DNA of 64,000 nucleotides, from contig NZ_CP053708.1 in NCBI RefSeq assembly GCF_013201075.1, positions 3,229,501 through 3,293,500 of the forward strand, given 5' to 3'. The notes under the pieces are model-generated. The model had not been told where the DNA came from. It ran no database searches and was given only the letters and a program-made list of their open reading frames with translations. Every line of letters starts with the position of its first letter. Positions within the stretch are counted from its first letter, which is position 1. This document shows, piece by piece, positions 55,576 to 63,963 of the stretch. Source of the stretch: Lichenicola cladoniae. GTDB lineage: Bacteria > Pseudomonadota > Alphaproteobacteria > Acetobacterales > Acetobacteraceae. A program made the translations under genes and the position numbers.

Positions 55576-57534
55576 ATGATCGGATCGCTTGCAAAACGAC
55601 ATAGGGACGACGATCAATCCGGGCCTGGTCGCCAGCCGATGGAGCTCATGCAGCATTCGAACCCCCAGTATCCGCTTCCGAACAGCCAATCTCAGACGAC
55701 AATTCTGCATCGATCGCTGCTCTGCCTTTTCATTGCGATGATGTGCCTGTCGACCCCGAGCTGGGCGGACGGGCCCATTTTCTCTCGCGGCGGTGGCTTG
55801 GCGGCGCCGGGCCCATCGCCAGGATATTCCATCTCCGACGACGGAAGCGCGCGGTTCAGGTCGATCGACGGTGGGACGCTGCGTGGTGACGTTTCAGCTG
55901 CGACGGTCGGCGCTCTCGCCAATACCAGCACCGGGGTCAGCCGGACGCTGGCGGCCAGGGCGGCGGATTTTCAGTCCGCCGGTGATTTCGGGGCAATCGG
56001 CGGCGGCTCCGCGACCTACATCCTGCTGGCACAGAACGCCGGGGACGCGACCGCAACTCTCCCGGGCACCGCCACGGTCGTCATCGGCCGATTGCTGACC
56101 GCAGCGACCTTGCCGGTCGGCACGACGATCCTGTCCGCTGCCGCTCCGGTGCGCATGTCGCCGAGCTATCCGACGTCGGCGCCAACGGCGGTCCGGTCGT
56201 CATCCGGCATGGGCACCGGATTGTCCTTTTCCACCATCTTCGCCGTGCCGCCGGGAGCCTCGATCGCCGGGGCCGGCATCGATGCAACAGCCACGGTCGT
56301 CCGCTCGGTGACGGGCCCGTCGGGCACGACGGTCTACATGTCGCTACCGGTGCAGACGGCTGTCGGCGCGGGCACGATGGTCACCTTCGGCTTCACGTCC
56401 GTCAAAATCATGTTGTCGTCCGCCTGGCTGCAGGCAGTGCAACCGGCAACGCCGGTCGGGCTGCCGCGCGAGGATGATGCGATCGCATTGCAGAACGCCA
56501 CGTTCTTTGCGAACTCCACCCGTGGTGGCAGCGGACTTCTGTATGTCCCGTCGGGAAACTACTACACCAGCCTTGCATCCGGCGGCTCGGACGGGGTCAG
56601 CGTCGAGACCGCTGCGAACGTGGTGTTGCTGCCGGGCTCGCAACCTTTCGGCAATCTGCGCGGGTTGTCTGCAAGCACGGCGGCCAAGACGTTCGCGTCG
56701 GCGGCGCAGAACAATCTGCCCTCGGGCGTCAATATCGGCCAGACGATTTTCCAGCAGACGACCCCGACCGACCAGGCCCAGGTGCTGCTGCTGAACCAGC
56801 ACAACATCAACTGCATCGATGACGGCGGCCCGGTCGGCTGCGGCATGGTCGGGGCCGAAATCCAGCAGGATATCGAGGCCCCCATCACGGCCGGCATCAT
56901 GTGGGGCTACCACGTGACGGACTACATCTATCCGGGCCAGGGCGCCGTGTCCTGGGTCGGTGCGGAGTTCGAGGTGAACGACAATTCCGGCACCGACAAG
57001 CCGCGTCCGGGCGGTACCGTGGTGACCTATGGCACGCACCTGGATCTGCTCGGGACCACCAACGGGACGGCCGGGATCTATTTCGGGGCAAGTGGCGCGG
57101 GTCGCTGGCACTACGGCATGGCCTGTCCGCAGAACGCGATCAGCGACGATTGCTGGAGCGTCCATAGCGGCCCGGCATCGACGGTCATCGCGGGCGTCGA
57201 TATGAATGGCAACCTGATGGCGCAGACGATCAGGGCAGCCGGCTCGATCGTCTCCACCCACGCCGGTTCGTATATGACCGGACCGGCCGATTGTGGCACG
57301 ACGATCCGGGACACCGGCGCGTCGGCCCACACCTACACCGTTGCCACCGGCATGCCGCTCGGGTGCCGGATCGACGTGGTGCAGGCAGCATCCGGGCAGG
57401 TCCTGTTTTCAGGCAGCGCCGGGGTCATGGTCGAGGCCTTCGGTGGCGCCACCGGAACCGCCGGCCAGTATGCCAGGGCGGTGATACTGGTCGACAGCGC
57501 GACCAGCGTCCTGCTGGGCGGACAGATCCGATAG
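55576..57534 (+). CDS. Large secreted protein, unknown function
   Basis: This 652-residue product has a signal peptide (LLCLFIAMMCLSTPSWA) after an unusually long N-terminal stretch. A Gly/Ser/Ala/Thr-rich beta-type protein follows, with few cysteines. Segments such as SAGDFGAIGGGSA and GGSGLLYVPSGNYY recall the head and core of pectate-lyase-fold/tail-spike proteins (usual DFGAVGDG), so it may be a glycan-binding or depolymerising beta-helix protein. This is a guess. The ATG at 55576 has GAGG 6 bases upstream; ATGs at 55639 and 55648 are alternatives. It begins 8 bases after the glycosyltransferase gene and closes the operon. Confidence 0.65.
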   Translation: MIGSLAKRHRDDDQSGPGRQPMELMQHSNPQYPLPNSQSQTTILHRSLLCLFIAMMCLSTPSWADGPIFSRGGGLAAPGPSPGYSISDDGSARFRSIDGGTLRGDVSAATVGALANTSTGVSRTLAARAADFQSAGDFGAIGGGSATYILLAQNAGDATATLPGTATVVIGRLLTAATLPVGTTILSAAAPVRMSPSYPTSAPTAVRSSSGMGTGLSFSTIFAVPPGASIAGAGIDATATVVRSVTGPSGTTVYMSLPVQTAVGAGTMVTFGFTSVKIMLSSAWLQAVQPATPVGLPREDDAIALQNATFFANSTRGGSGLLYVPSGNYYTSLASGGSDGVSVETAANVVLLPGSQPFGNLRGLSASTAAKTFASAAQNNLPSGVNIGQTIFQQTTPTDQAQVLLLNQHNINCIDDGGPVGCGMVGAEIQQDIEAPITAGIMWGYHVTDYIYPGQGAVSWVGAEFEVNDNSGTDKPRPGGTVVTYGTHLDLLGTTNGTAGIYFGASGAGRWHYGMACPQNAISDDCWSVHSGPASTVIAGVDMNGNLMAQTIRAAGSIVSTHAGSYMTGPADCGTTIRDTGASAHTYTVATGMPLGCRIDVVQAASGQVLFSGSAGVMVEAFGGATGTAGQYARAVILVDSATSVLLGGQIR

Positions 57535-57552
57535 GATCATCGCACCGGACCG

Positions 57553-58539
57553 TCAGCCGTTGAGGCAGCCGTCTATATGTTCCTCGACGACCTGGCGCAG
57601 CGCCACGTCGCCTGCCTGTTCATACCACTGGTGATAGGTCCGCCAGTGGGTGGCTGTTCCACTCAATCCGTCCCGGTCGGCGGTCGCCAGCAAGGCACGG
57701 TTCCCGTTCACCACTTTCCTGCGCAACTGCTCGACGGTCCGGACCGGATAATGGAACAGGTAGAAATCCGCCTCGGCCATGATCGCGACGTCCGAGGCGG
57801 AATAGGGAAACTCCTCGACCAGATGGTTTCCCTGGATCGGCTCCAAACCGTGGTTCAACCGATAGGCCACCTTGGTGACTGCCACTTTCATCCTCGGCCA
57901 CACGATCGGAAGTGCCACTGACAGATCCTCGCCCACGGGCAAAGCTTCGAGCACCCGATCGCTTGCACACTGGGCCCAGTGGAAGACCAGCAGGGTTTTC
58001 GAGGGATCGGCAAGCACGTCGCCGAACCGTCGCTCGTCCCCGGCCCCCGATGCGAAGGTGATGAACTCATCCGCGTCGACGAAGAACAGCCAGTCCGGCT
58101 GATCGGCTTCGTAATGCAGATAGGCCTGCATGAATGCTACCAGCGCTTGCATCTTCTTGGCCTGGTAGTGCCCGACGATGTAGTCGGAGGCCGAAAACAC
58201 CCCGGCATCCGGATACGCGCTGCGAAACCCGGCGATGATTGCCGCAGTCTGGTCGCTGCTTCCGTTATCGAGAATGAAGAACCTGCGGAATCCCAATGCA
58301 TAGTGATGCCGGAGATTCTGGCCGATGATTTCCGCCTCGTCCTTAACCATCAGGAAGAGCACCGCGCTGGCCAATCCGGGCACCCGTCGCGGAGGCTGTG
58401 GCCTCCAGTCCGGGCCCGCACGCAGTTCGTCGAACAGCCCCGTCGCGCGGCGATTGGCGAACTCGCGGATCAGTACGACGCGCTGGCGCGGCGTGGCTGC
58501 GCTGAACGCCGGTTCGAGCAGGGCCTGATCGTCGAGCAC
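57553..58539 (-). CDS. Glycosyltransferase (GT2-type, Glyco_tranf_2_4-like)
   Basis: This is a 328-residue cytoplasmic glycosyltransferase. It has VLFLMVKDEAEIIGQNLRHHY, ILDNGSSDQTAAIIAGFRSAYPDA, GHYQAKKM, the metal site WLFFVDADEF, and a C-terminal QLRRKVVNGNRALL. It is the same family as the C-terminal domain of the gene at 53771-55567 (shared KDEA, DN-x-S-x-D-x-TA, GHYQA-x-KM, KVVNG-x-RA) but lacks the TPR part and is transcribed toward that operon. It lies 73 bases upstream of dnaB, on the same strand, with its own start at 58539. Confidence 0.87.
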   Translation of the reverse strand: MLDDQALLEPAFSAATPRQRVVLIREFANRRATGLFDELRAGPDWRPQPPRRVPGLASAVLFLMVKDEAEIIGQNLRHHYALGFRRFFILDNGSSDQTAAIIAGFRSAYPDAGVFSASDYIVGHYQAKKMQALVAFMQAYLHYEADQPDWLFFVDADEFITFASGAGDERRFGDVLADPSKTLLVFHWAQCASDRVLEALPVGEDLSVALPIVWPRMKVAVTKVAYRLNHGLEPIQGNHLVEEFPYSASDVAIMAEADFYLFHYPVRTVEQLRRKVVNGNRALLATADRDGLSGTATHWRTYHQWYEQAGDVALRQVVEEHIDGCLNG

Positions 58540-58612
58540 GAAATATCCTTCACCCGGATTGCCGCGTCATGATGCGCGCTTGCCGCGTGATCGGATAATC
58601 CGGCCGGCGGGA

Positions 58613-60112
58613 CTACCCCCCATGCACGAGGTCGATATCCGCGAAGCGGGTGAACTCGCCCTCGAAGAACAGGTCGATCTTTCCGGTTGGCCCGTGGCGC
58701 TGCTTTTCCAGCAGCAACTCGGCCTTGTTGTGAGCGAGCTCCATCTTGTGCTGCCAGGCTTCCATCGCGACCTGGAACTTGTCGTTGCTCTCGAACATCG
58801 TATCCTTCGGGATGCGCTGCTGCAGATAATACTCGTCGCGATACACGAACATCACCGCGTCGGCGTCCTGCTCGATCGAGCCGGACTCACGCAAGTCCGA
58901 AAGCTGCGGCCGCTTGTCCTCACGGCTCTCGACCTGCCGGGACAGCTGCGACAGCGCCAGCACCGGGATCTCGAGTTCCTTGGCCAGCGCCTTCAACCCC
59001 TGGGTGATCATCGAGATCTCCATCACCCGGTTGTCGGGCTTGGTGCCGACCGCCGGCCGCATCAGCTGCAGGTAATCGACCACCACCAGGCTCAGCCCCT
59101 TGGTGCGCGCCAGCCTGCGGCAGCGGGTGCGCATCGCGGACAGGCTGATCGCAGGCGTGTCGTCGATATGCAACGGCAGCGTCTGCAGCTCGCGGCTCAC
59201 CTGCACGAACCGGTCGAACTCCTTCTGCCCGATCTCGCCGCGGCGGATGCGCTCGCCCGACACCCGGCTCTCCTCGGACAGCAGGCGGGTCGCCAGCTGC
59301 TCGGCGCTCATCTCGAGCGAGAAGAACGCAACCGATCCCTTCGGCTGGGTGCCCGGCCCCTGCTCGCGCGCTTCCTGCATCAGCGAGCGTGCCGCGCCGA
59401 ATGCGATCTTGGTGGCGAGTGCGGTTTTGCCCATCGCAGGCCGGCCGGCCAGGATCAGCAGGTCGGACGGATGCATTCCGCCGGTTTTCTTGTCGAGATC
59501 GCGCAGGCCGGTGGTCAGGCCGGCCACCGCGCCGGTGCGATGGAAGGCCTTCTCGGCAATCCCGATCGCGTCGGTCAGCGCGCGCTCGAAGGTAACGAAG
59601 CCGCCATCCTGGCCCTTGTCGGTAGCCAGCCGGAACAGCGTCTCCTCGGCGGCCTCGATCTGGTCGCTGCCGGTCAGCTCCGGGTTGAGGCCGAACGCGT
59701 TGTTGACGACGGTCTCGCCGATATCGATCAGCTGGCGGCGGATCCAGGCATCGTGGATCGCCTTGCCGTACTCGCCGGCATTGATGATGCCGACCATCGC
59801 GGTCAGCAACTGGGCGAGGTAGGCGGTGCCGCCGACCTCGTCGAGCACGCCGGAATGCTCGAACTCGGCCTTCAGCATGATCGCGTCGGCGAGCTGGCCC
59901 GCCTCCACCCGGCGCACGATCGCCTGGTAGATGCGTCCGTTGATAGGATCGGTGAAATGGTCCGGGATCAGGAACTCGGCGACGCGCTCGTAGGCCTTGT
60001 TGTTGGCCAGCAGCGCGCCGAGCAGTGCCTGCTCCGCCGCCTGGTTGGAGGGCGGAAGGCGCTGCGAGAGGCCTAGCAGCGAGTCACGGCGGACGGGATC
60101 GATCTGGTTCAC
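58613..60112 (-). CDS. dnaB: Replicative DNA helicase
   Basis: DnaB is the hexameric replication-fork helicase. The 499-residue protein has an N-terminal helical domain (LPPSNQAAEQALLGALLANNKAYERV) and a RecA-like ATPase domain with Walker A LAGRPAMGKTAL, GSVAFFSLEMSAEQLATRLLSE, Walker B LVVVDYLQLM and the C-terminal KQRHGPTGKIDLFFEGEFTRF. Two perfect DnaA boxes lie 40-65 bases upstream of its start. It is of normal length and shows no intein. Confidence 0.97.
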   Translation of the reverse strand: MNQIDPVRRDSLLGLSQRLPPSNQAAEQALLGALLANNKAYERVAEFLIPDHFTDPINGRIYQAIVRRVEAGQLADAIMLKAEFEHSGVLDEVGGTAYLAQLLTAMVGIINAGEYGKAIHDAWIRRQLIDIGETVVNNAFGLNPELTGSDQIEAAEETLFRLATDKGQDGGFVTFERALTDAIGIAEKAFHRTGAVAGLTTGLRDLDKKTGGMHPSDLLILAGRPAMGKTALATKIAFGAARSLMQEAREQGPGTQPKGSVAFFSLEMSAEQLATRLLSEESRVSGERIRRGEIGQKEFDRFVQVSRELQTLPLHIDDTPAISLSAMRTRCRRLARTKGLSLVVVDYLQLMRPAVGTKPDNRVMEISMITQGLKALAKELEIPVLALSQLSRQVESREDKRPQLSDLRESGSIEQDADAVMFVYRDEYYLQQRIPKDTMFESNDKFQVAMEAWQHKMELAHNKAELLLEKQRHGPTGKIDLFFEGEFTRFADIDLVHGG

Positions 60113-60150
60113 CCCGGCAGTCTAGCGCAACCGCGGCCTTGATGTGTGCC

Positions 60151-60178
60151 TGTGGATAACGTGCACATCTGTGGATAA
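60151..60178 (-). promoter_or_regulatory. Two DnaA boxes upstream of dnaB
   Basis: TGTGGATAA, the complement of the DnaA consensus TTATCCACA, occurs at 60151-60159 and again at 60170-60178, with the same orientation and both perfect. The extended unit TGTGGATAAC repeats with a 19-base period. Located 40 bases before the dnaB start codon, the sites could let DnaA control dnaB transcription. Confidence 0.7.
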
Positions 60179-60212
60179 CGGGGATGGATCGACAGGCATA
60201 CCCCGGTCCGGC

Positions 60213-61457
60213 TCAGACGGCATCCACCGACGGCCGAAGCTGGTCGAGCTCAACCCAGCCGGCCATGATGTGGTAGAACGAGCTCGTCGGGATCTTGTCG
60301 ATTGCCGGCTGCGCGAACGCGTCGAGCTGGTCGATCCAGGTGCCCGGTGGCAGCACCTTGCTCTCGGCGCCGACCAGATACCGGGTCAGCAGGTTGTCGG
60401 TCGTACGCACGATCGCGGCGAGCCTCGCCCTGGCATCGACCGGATCGCTGTTGGCCGCTGCAACCCGGTGCATCACGCAGTTCGCGCGCAGCATCTCGGT
60501 CTGCACCCAGAGCCTGGCGGAACCGCGCCGCAGGTTCCCCTCGCGTCCGATCTCGTCCCGCATCAAACCGGTTTCCGGACCGATCGCATGCCGCGTGCAG
60601 ATACCGTCGAGGCGCCGCGCCAGGCGCAGGGTCCTGTCACCAAGCAGCGTTTGGTGCCGGTCGAGCAGCCACACCCACTCGGCATGGTGCCCGGGCTCGA
60701 CCTTGTCGCCGTCGATGCCGACCGCACGCAACCAGCTCTCGTGGAAATATTCGCCGAGCGTGTCGCTGCCGCGCTCGATCAGCCGGGTGCGGAACAGGGT
60801 CACGAGCTGCCGTGCCAGCACTGCCCAGCGCTCGTCGCGGCTGACGTCGAACAGTTCGAGAGCCGCCTCCAGCAGATGCATGTGCGGGTTCTGCTGCCGC
60901 CAGCCGGGTTGCGGCGGATCGACGTTGGAGAAGCCGCCGGAGGAACGCGCCATGCGCTGGCGCAGGAACACCAGCGTGTGCCCGGCCTGGCGCAGCGGCT
61001 CCGGCTCGCCGGTCAGCCGCGCGTAGCGGGCGAGCGCGAACAGCACGAACGCCAGGTCGTACAGGTCGTTGGTCGGGTCCAGCACGTGCCCGTCCGGATC
61101 GAGCAGCCTCGCCCAGCCGCCGTCGGATGCCGCACCCTCCCGGGTCATGAACCGGTGGATCCGCGCGGCGATGGTGCCGGCGCCTTCGAACCCGCGCGCG
61201 GCCGCCTCGGAGAACACATAGAGCTGGCGCGCCTGCACCCGCATCCGCGTGAAGCCCGGCTGTGCCGGCGCCCCCGCGAGCGTCAGCTGTTCGCACGCCC
61301 CGCGCATCTGGCCGGACCTGGACCGGTCCATGCCGACGGTGCTCCAGAACGGCAGCGCCAGGTCGAATATCCAGGCGCGCAGGCCATCCTGCACTCGCCG
61401 GATCTCGGCGGCCTGGCTGGACCCGGGGCGGGTGGGCGTGATCGGGCCGGCGAGCAT
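60213..61457 (-). CDS. AGE-family epimerase/isomerase
   Basis: This 414-residue protein has the (alpha/alpha)6-barrel look of N-acylglucosamine 2-epimerases: ARQLYVFSEAAARGFEGAG, DLYDLAFVLFALARYARLTG, PHMHLLEAALELFDVS, FHESWLRAVGIDGDKVEPGHHAEWVWLLDRH, and TEMLRANCVM. Conserved His in EPGHHAEW and MHLLEA match the catalytic set of mannose/cellobiose epimerases and ManNAc epimerases. The substrate is unclear: AGE enzymes act on N-acetylmannosamine/glucosamine, mannose, cellobiose or glucose-phosphate-like sugars. It starts within the hldE stop (TGATG), and the gmk-hldE-AGE order suggests a link to LPS sugar supply. Confidence 0.85.
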   Translation of the reverse strand: MLAGPITPTRPGSSQAAEIRRVQDGLRAWIFDLALPFWSTVGMDRSRSGQMRGACEQLTLAGAPAQPGFTRMRVQARQLYVFSEAAARGFEGAGTIAARIHRFMTREGAASDGGWARLLDPDGHVLDPTNDLYDLAFVLFALARYARLTGEPEPLRQAGHTLVFLRQRMARSSGGFSNVDPPQPGWRQQNPHMHLLEAALELFDVSRDERWAVLARQLVTLFRTRLIERGSDTLGEYFHESWLRAVGIDGDKVEPGHHAEWVWLLDRHQTLLGDRTLRLARRLDGICTRHAIGPETGLMRDEIGREGNLRRGSARLWVQTEMLRANCVMHRVAAANSDPVDARARLAAIVRTTDNLLTRYLVGAESKVLPPGTWIDQLDAFAQPAIDKIPTSSFYHIMAGWVELDQLRPSVDAV

Positions 61458-62941
61458 CAGCTCGGAGCAGGCTGCGACAATAGCGTCGCTGTGCGGATGC
61501 GGGCGATCGTGCCGGTGGTCGAGATGTCCGGAACCAGCCGTGCCAGCACCAGCCGTCCGCCGGCCGCCTCGACCTCGCGTGCGCCGACTACCTGATCCGC
61601 CGTATAATCCGCGCCCTTCACCAGCACGTCCGGCAGCAGCGCCTTGATCAGCGCCAGCGGTGTATCGTCCTCGAACGCCACCACCGCATCGACGTGACGG
61701 ATCGCCGCGATCACCTGGGCGCGGGCGCCGAGCGTATTGACCGGCCGCGACGGCCCCTTCAGTCGTTCCACGCTCGCATCGGTGTTCAGCCCGACCACCA
61801 GCCGGTCGCAGGCCGAGCGCGCCGCGGCCAGCAAGGCCACGTGGCCCGGATGCAGGATGTCGAAGACGCCATTGGTGAAGCCGACCCTCAGGCCCTGCTC
61901 CTTCCAGCGCGCCACCAGCCCCAGCACCCGGGGCAGCGACGACAGGCCGGCGATGCTGCCGGCATCCGGCGCGAGCCTGCCCAGCTCCTGGTCCTGCAGG
62001 TCGAGTTCCTCGATCACCTCGGCGATATCGGCGGTCGCGGTCCCAAGCTTGCCGACCACCACGCCCGCGGCCGCGTTGGCGATGTGCATCGATTGTTCCA
62101 GCGACCGGCCGGAGGCGTAGGCCAGCGCCAACGTCGCGATCACCGTGTCGCCGGCGCCGGACAGGTCGAATATCTCTCGGGCCCGCGAGCGGACCGCATG
62201 CACCGCGCCGGATCGCTCGACCAGCATCATGCCCTTCTCGGACCGGGTCGCCAGGATCGCATCGGCACCGGCGAGCCGCATCACCTGCTGCGCCGCCGCG
62301 ACCACCTCGAGTTCCTCCTCGACCGGCAGTCCCGAGGCCGCGGCCAGCTCGCGCGCATTCGGCTTGATGCAGGTGGCGCCATGGTAACGCGCCACGTCCG
62401 CCGATTTCGGGTCCACGAACACCGGGATGCCTTGCGCCCGGGCAAGCTGGATCGCGCGCGCAATGACCGGCTTGCCCAACGTGCCCTTGGCGTAGTCTGA
62501 CAGCAGCAGCACGTCCGCCTGGCCTATCCAGACCTCGATGCCGGCGATCAGCGCGACCTGCTCGTCCGGCTGCAGGGCCAGGCGGCTCTCCTCGTCGGTC
62601 CGCACCACCTGCTGGTGGGCTGCGATGAAGCGGGTCTTGCAGACCGTCGGACGCGCCCCGGTCGTCACCATGGCATCCTCGAGCCGAGGCTGCGCCGCCA
62701 CCAGCCGGCGCAGGGTGGCGCCGGCCTCGTCGTCGCCGAGCAGCCCGATCAGGATCGCGCGTCCACCCAGCGACAGGATGTTGTTGGCGACATTGCCGAC
62801 GCCGCCGGGCATCTCGCGGGTGCGGTTCAGCCGCAGCACCGGCACTGGCGCTTCCGGCGAGATCCGCTCCATGTCGCCATAGACGAACCGGTCCAGCATC
62901 ACGTCGCCGACGCACAGCACGGTCAGGTGGGAGAAATCCAT
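61457..62941 (-). CDS. hldE: Bifunctional heptose-7-phosphate kinase/heptose-1-phosphate adenylyltransferase
   Basis: HldE makes ADP-heptose for lipopolysaccharide core. The 494-residue protein has an N-terminal PfkB-type kinase (residues about 1-320: GDVMLDRFVYGDMERISPEAPVPV, motif 2 DLSGAGDTVIATLALAYASG). Its C-terminal cytidylyltransferase-type domain has the nucleotide motif GVFDILHPGHVALLAAARS, VGLNTDASVERLKGPSRPVN and KGADYTADQVVG. It begins 10 bases after gmk, and its stop overlaps the AGE epimerase start. Confidence 0.96.
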   Translation of the reverse strand: MDFSHLTVLCVGDVMLDRFVYGDMERISPEAPVPVLRLNRTREMPGGVGNVANNILSLGGRAILIGLLGDDEAGATLRRLVAAQPRLEDAMVTTGARPTVCKTRFIAAHQQVVRTDEESRLALQPDEQVALIAGIEVWIGQADVLLLSDYAKGTLGKPVIARAIQLARAQGIPVFVDPKSADVARYHGATCIKPNARELAAASGLPVEEELEVVAAAQQVMRLAGADAILATRSEKGMMLVERSGAVHAVRSRAREIFDLSGAGDTVIATLALAYASGRSLEQSMHIANAAAGVVVGKLGTATADIAEVIEELDLQDQELGRLAPDAGSIAGLSSLPRVLGLVARWKEQGLRVGFTNGVFDILHPGHVALLAAARSACDRLVVGLNTDASVERLKGPSRPVNTLGARAQVIAAIRHVDAVVAFEDDTPLALIKALLPDVLVKGADYTADQVVGAREVEAAGGRLVLARLVPDISTTGTIARIRTATLLSQPAPS

Positions 62942-62951
62942 CCGTGCAGCC

Positions 62952-63605
62952 TTAGCCGAAGCCCTGAACCAGGTCCGCCATGCCGAGCTGCCGCGCAGTG
63001 GCGATCCGGGCGGCGTTCAGCACGGCGCGCGCATCGCGGATCGCGCGCTCCAGCACCTCGTTGACGATCACATGGTCGAATTCCCGCCAGTGCGCGATCT
63101 CGTCGCGGGCCGCCGCCATGCGCCGGGCGATCTCGGCGACATCGTCGGACGCGCGGGCACGCAGCCGGCTTTCCAGGATCGGCAGCGACGGCGGCAGAAC
63201 GAACAGGCTGACCACGTCGGCGGGCAGTGCCGCACGCAACTGGCGGTGCCCCTGCCAGTCGATGTCGAACACCATGTCGCGGCCGCCGGCGAGACAGGCC
63301 TCGACCGCCGCGCGCGGGGTGCCGTAGCCACGGCCGAACACCTCGGCCCATTCGAGCAGTTCGCCCGACTGCGCCATCGCCGCGAACTGGTCCCTGGTGC
63401 GGAAATAGTAGTGCACGCCCTCGACCTCGCCCGGACGCGACGCGCGCGTGGTGACACTGACTGAATGCATCAGCTCCGGCTCGGCGGCCCGGAGGGCGTT
63501 GGCGATGGTGCTCTTGCCGGCACCCGAAGGCGCCGAGATCACCAGGCAGAGGCCGCGTCTGCCGAGGCTGGAGCGGTGCGATCCCGGGTCTTGCGGCGGC
63601 GACAT
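62952..63605 (-). CDS. gmk: Guanylate kinase
   Basis: Gmk phosphorylates GMP to GDP. The 217-residue P-loop kinase has Walker A ISAPSGAGKSTIANAL, TTRASRPGEVEGVHYYFRT, FGRGYGTPRAAVE (GMP-binding) and FDIDWQGHRQL. The N-terminal 15 residues are a slightly longer leader than usual, so an internal start is possible. It heads the gmk-hldE-AGE operon and diverges from the MazE-like gene. Confidence 0.96.
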   Translation of the reverse strand: MSPPQDPGSHRSSLGRRGLCLVISAPSGAGKSTIANALRAAEPELMHSVSVTTRASRPGEVEGVHYYFRTRDQFAAMAQSGELLEWAEVFGRGYGTPRAAVEACLAGGRDMVFDIDWQGHRQLRAALPADVVSLFVLPPSLPILESRLRARASDDVAEIARRMAAARDEIAHWREFDHVIVNEVLERAIRDARAVLNAARIATARQLGMADLVQGFG

Positions 63606-63723
63606 GAACAGTCCTCGGCTGGCCGACCAGGTTGTAGCAGGCCCGCGCCCGTCTGTGGAACAGGAGGTGGTTGTGGACGGCCGGCAGGTCGAGCGGACAA
63701 TTGGAAACAGATATCCCGTACGC

Positions 63724-63731
63724 TACATGTA
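63724..63731. promoter_or_regulatory. Palindrome TACATGTA just upstream of the MazE-like gene
   Basis: The perfect 8-bp palindrome lies 4 bases before the ATG at 63736, with a possible TTGGAA (63701-63706) as a -35 and TACATG as an overlapping -10. Position and symmetry fit autoregulation by a toxin-antitoxin complex, but this is inference. Confidence 0.35.
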
Positions 63732-63735
63732 ACGC

Positions 63736-63963
63736 ATGACAGCAACTGGAACAGGTGCGGAGCGCGTGAGGCGCCGCCGCGACAAGCTAAGAGCAGCAGG
63801 GCTGAGGCCGGTACAGATCTGGGTTCCCGATACACGGGCGCCGGGGTTCGCGCTGGAGTGCGCGCGCCAGTCCCGGATCATTCGTGACGCCGAATTACAG
63901 GCGGGGCATACCGAATACGAATCCTGGTCCGCGGTGTCCGATATGGACGGCTGGACGGCGTGA
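63736..63963 (+). CDS. MazE-like antitoxin (DUF3018 type)
   Basis: This 75-residue protein begins TATGTGAERVRRRRDKLRAAGLRPVQIWVPDTRAPG, matching the small antitoxin family annotated as MazE-like (DUF3018): a basic N-terminal helix, QIWVPDTR and an acidic toxin-binding tail. The antitoxin would bind the MazF-like toxin encoded next and probably repress the operon. It is a different type from the decayed MazE at 20763-20936. Confidence 0.75.
   Translation: MTATGTGAERVRRRRDKLRAAGLRPVQIWVPDTRAPGFALECARQSRIIRDAELQAGHTEYESWSAVSDMDGWTA

Noticed and set aside
60213-62915. A 900-codon minus-strand frame that could look like one fusion gene
   Set aside because: Its first half is an out-of-frame reading of hldE; the real AGE gene begins at 61457 where hldE stops.
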